A stretch of DNA of 7,529 nt from Acidobacteriota bacterium (GTDB taxonomy: Bacteria > Acidobacteriota > Terriglobia > Terriglobales > Acidobacteriaceae). The stretch lies in contig JANXQR010000423.1 in NCBI GenBank assembly GCA_025353435.1, forward strand, positions 1 through 7,529, written 5' to 3'. The notes beneath the pieces are model-generated. The model was not told where the DNA came from and did not search any database. It saw nothing but the letters and a program-made list of their open reading frames with translations. The position numbers were made by a program, and so were the translations under genes. This document shows positions 6,424-7,529 of this stretch, piece by piece (position 1 is the first letter of the stretch; every line of letters starts with the position of its first letter).

Positions 6424-6521
6424 GGGCAGGATTATAGGAGGTCGCGCAAGGAAAATTCTCCTCGCAGCAGTCCAAACACATCGCGCTCACCGAGCCCGGT
6501 TTAGTATGGTGGTCACTACGC
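6424..6521. promoter_or_regulatory. Divergent promoter region between ligA and the DUF457 gene
   Basis: These 98 bases separate the two divergent starts. The ligA side has the TATAAT at 6431-6436. On the other side TAGTAT (6502-6507) is a possible -10 box for the plus-strand gene, without an obvious -35. GGTGG at 6509-6513 is a weak ribosome site 8 bases before the ATG at 6522. I see no clear operator palindrome. Confidence 0.4.
6431..6436 (-). promoter_or_regulatory. Perfect TATAAT -10 box of ligA, predicted leaderless start
   Basis: On the minus strand the sequence reads TATAAT then CCTGCCC and the ligA ATG. With the usual 6-8 bases from the -10 box to the start site, transcription would begin at about 6423-6425, on or next to the A of ATG. 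No recognisable -35 box stands 16-18 bases upstream (AGAATT at the 17-base position), and no purine-rich ribosome site precedes the ATG. This suggests a leaderless mRNA. Confidence 0.5.
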
Positions 6522-7529
6522 ATGGAGCCCATCACCCACTTTCTCACCGGCGCCTGCATCGGCCGCGCCGGCCTCAATCGCAAGACCGCCTGTGCCACGG
6601 TGGTCGCGGTGCTTGCCGCGGAAGCCGCCGACATCGACATCTTGTGGGGCTTCAACGGTCCGGTTGAGGAACTCAAGCATCACCGCGGCATCACCCACAC
6701 ATTCCTCGGTGCGCCGTTCGTCGCGGCAGTCGTTGTGGGTGTCGTTGCTCTTTTCTATCTTTGGCGCGAAGGCCGCAATGCGCGCAAGCGATCCCCCTCT
6801 GCGGTTGCCGATGATATTCGTGTATCCAAACGCAAACCGCCTCTGCGATGGCTGTGGCTCTACGCCACAGCTCTCGTCGCCGCGTCCAGCCACATCCTGC
6901 TCGACTGGACCAACAACTACGGCGTGCGCCCATTTTTCCCCTTCAACCCGCGCTGGTACGCCGGCAGCTTCATGTTCATTGCCGAGCCGATCATCTGGGC
7001 GCTCTTTCTGCTGGCGTTAGTCGTTCCGTGGCTGCTGGGTCTTGCCGATCGCGAAATCGGCGCGCGCCGCCCCGTATTTCGCGGCCGCAGCTGGGCCATC
7101 TTCGCGCTCTTTGGGACATTCATACTCGGCTGCTGGCGTTGGGCCGAACACGATCAGGCCCTCGCTCTGATCGGCAATGCACAGGTGACAACGTCGTCCA
7201 TCACGCGCATTGCCGCAGAACCGTTTCCCATCAATCCTTGGCGCTGGCATGCCATCGTCGAAACGCCCGGCTTCTACCAGACCGCCGAGGTCAATACGCG
7301 CAACGAATCAGTCGACAGTGACCCGAACACGGACGTGCTCTACAAGCCCGCCTTCACGCCGGCGGTTCAGGCCGCCAAACAAACGCCACTCGGACAGGCC
7401 TATCTCGACTGGGGAACCTGGGCAGTGGTGCGCGACGTTGGCCAGGAGACGATTCCCGGCTCTACCCCGCCAAGCCTTCCCGTCGGGCGCACATGGACGA
7501 CTGTTGAGTTCAGTGACCTTCGATTTGCC
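6522..7529 (+). CDS. DUF457/YdjM-type membrane-bound putative metal-dependent hydrolase (partial, 3' end missing)
   Basis: An open frame runs from ATG 6522 to the window edge, 336 residues without a stop. The N-terminus carries the family pattern: MEPITHFLTGA with His6, ADIDILW with Asp37 and Asp39, HHRGITHT at 53-60, and SHILLDWTNNYG at 123-134. These His and Asp residues are the presumed metal ligands of the DUF457 (COG1988) proteins. Hydrophobic segments lie near 62-80, 110-127, 150-174 and 190-205. From about 210 onward the chain is soluble-looking and longer than in E. coli YdjM (about 200 residues), a form I believe also occurs in other bacteria. The substrate is unknown. E. coli YdjM is LexA-regulated; divergence from ligA here makes a DNA-damage link conceivable but unproven. 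Confidence 0.85.
   Translation, partial: MEPITHFLTGACIGRAGLNRKTACATVVAVLAAEAADIDILWGFNGPVEELKHHRGITHTFLGAPFVAAVVVGVVALFYLWREGRNARKRSPSAVADDIRVSKRKPPLRWLWLYATALVAASSHILLDWTNNYGVRPFFPFNPRWYAGSFMFIAEPIIWALFLLALVVPWLLGLADREIGARRPVFRGRSWAIFALFGTFILGCWRWAEHDQALALIGNAQVTTSSITRIAAEPFPINPWRWHAIVETPGFYQTAEVNTRNESVDSDPNTDVLYKPAFTPAVQAAKQTPLGQAYLDWGTWAVVRDVGQETIPGSTPPSLPVGRTWTTVEFSDLRFA

Noticed and set aside
5634..6437. 267-residue plus-strand ORF antisense to ligA
   Set aside because: Its Arg/Ala/Pro/Ser-rich composition with no recognisable motif is explained by ligA codon bias.

Overview
The window looks like part of a chromosome from the phylum Acidobacteriota, probably class Terriglobia. The best clue is a secreted von Willebrand factor A (VWFA) protein of the acidobacterial VWFA-related type. 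A small cysteine-containing protein of a kind I associate with this group, and the GC-rich coding style, fit the same origin. The genes are mostly ordinary housekeeping genes. I see no transposase, integrase, CRISPR array, rRNA or tRNA, and no clear sign of recent transfer.

Layout. Positions 1-523 hold no convincing gene but carry many short perfect hairpins. Two of them are mutually exclusive, and one at the left edge could be a minus-strand terminator. Next comes a plus-strand cluster of three genes. The first is an Lgt-family membrane protein (524-1354, GTG start). It overlaps by 4 bases an RluD-like 23S rRNA pseudouridine synthase (1351-2412). After 15 bases follows the exported VWFA protein (2428-3471). 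A gap of about 300 bases (3472-3779) holds a chain of inverted repeats that ends just before a perfect AGGAGG and the GTG start of a 189-residue conserved protein with two cysteine pairs (3780-4349). That gene converges, with a 13-base gap, on ligA, the NAD-dependent DNA ligase (6423 down to 4363, minus strand). Divergent from ligA is a membrane-bound DUF457/YdjM-type putative metal-dependent hydrolase (from 6522), cut by the right edge of the window.

How the genes relate. In many bacteria rluD sits beside lspA, the lipoprotein signal peptidase gene, so an Lgt-family gene next to rluD suits a lipoprotein-maturation neighbourhood. However, this Lgt homologue has lost nearly all the residues known to be essential in E. 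coli Lgt, including the positions of His103, Arg143, Asn146, Glu151 and Arg239. It is therefore a candidate pseudo-enzyme or repurposed Lgt fold. ligA has a perfect TATAAT placed so that transcription would start at about the A of its ATG, which predicts a leaderless mRNA.

No whole new system is evident. The points most worth a second look are the catalytically stripped Lgt homologue, the hairpin-rich region at 60-442, the structured leader at 3598-3774 and the predicted leaderless ligA start.
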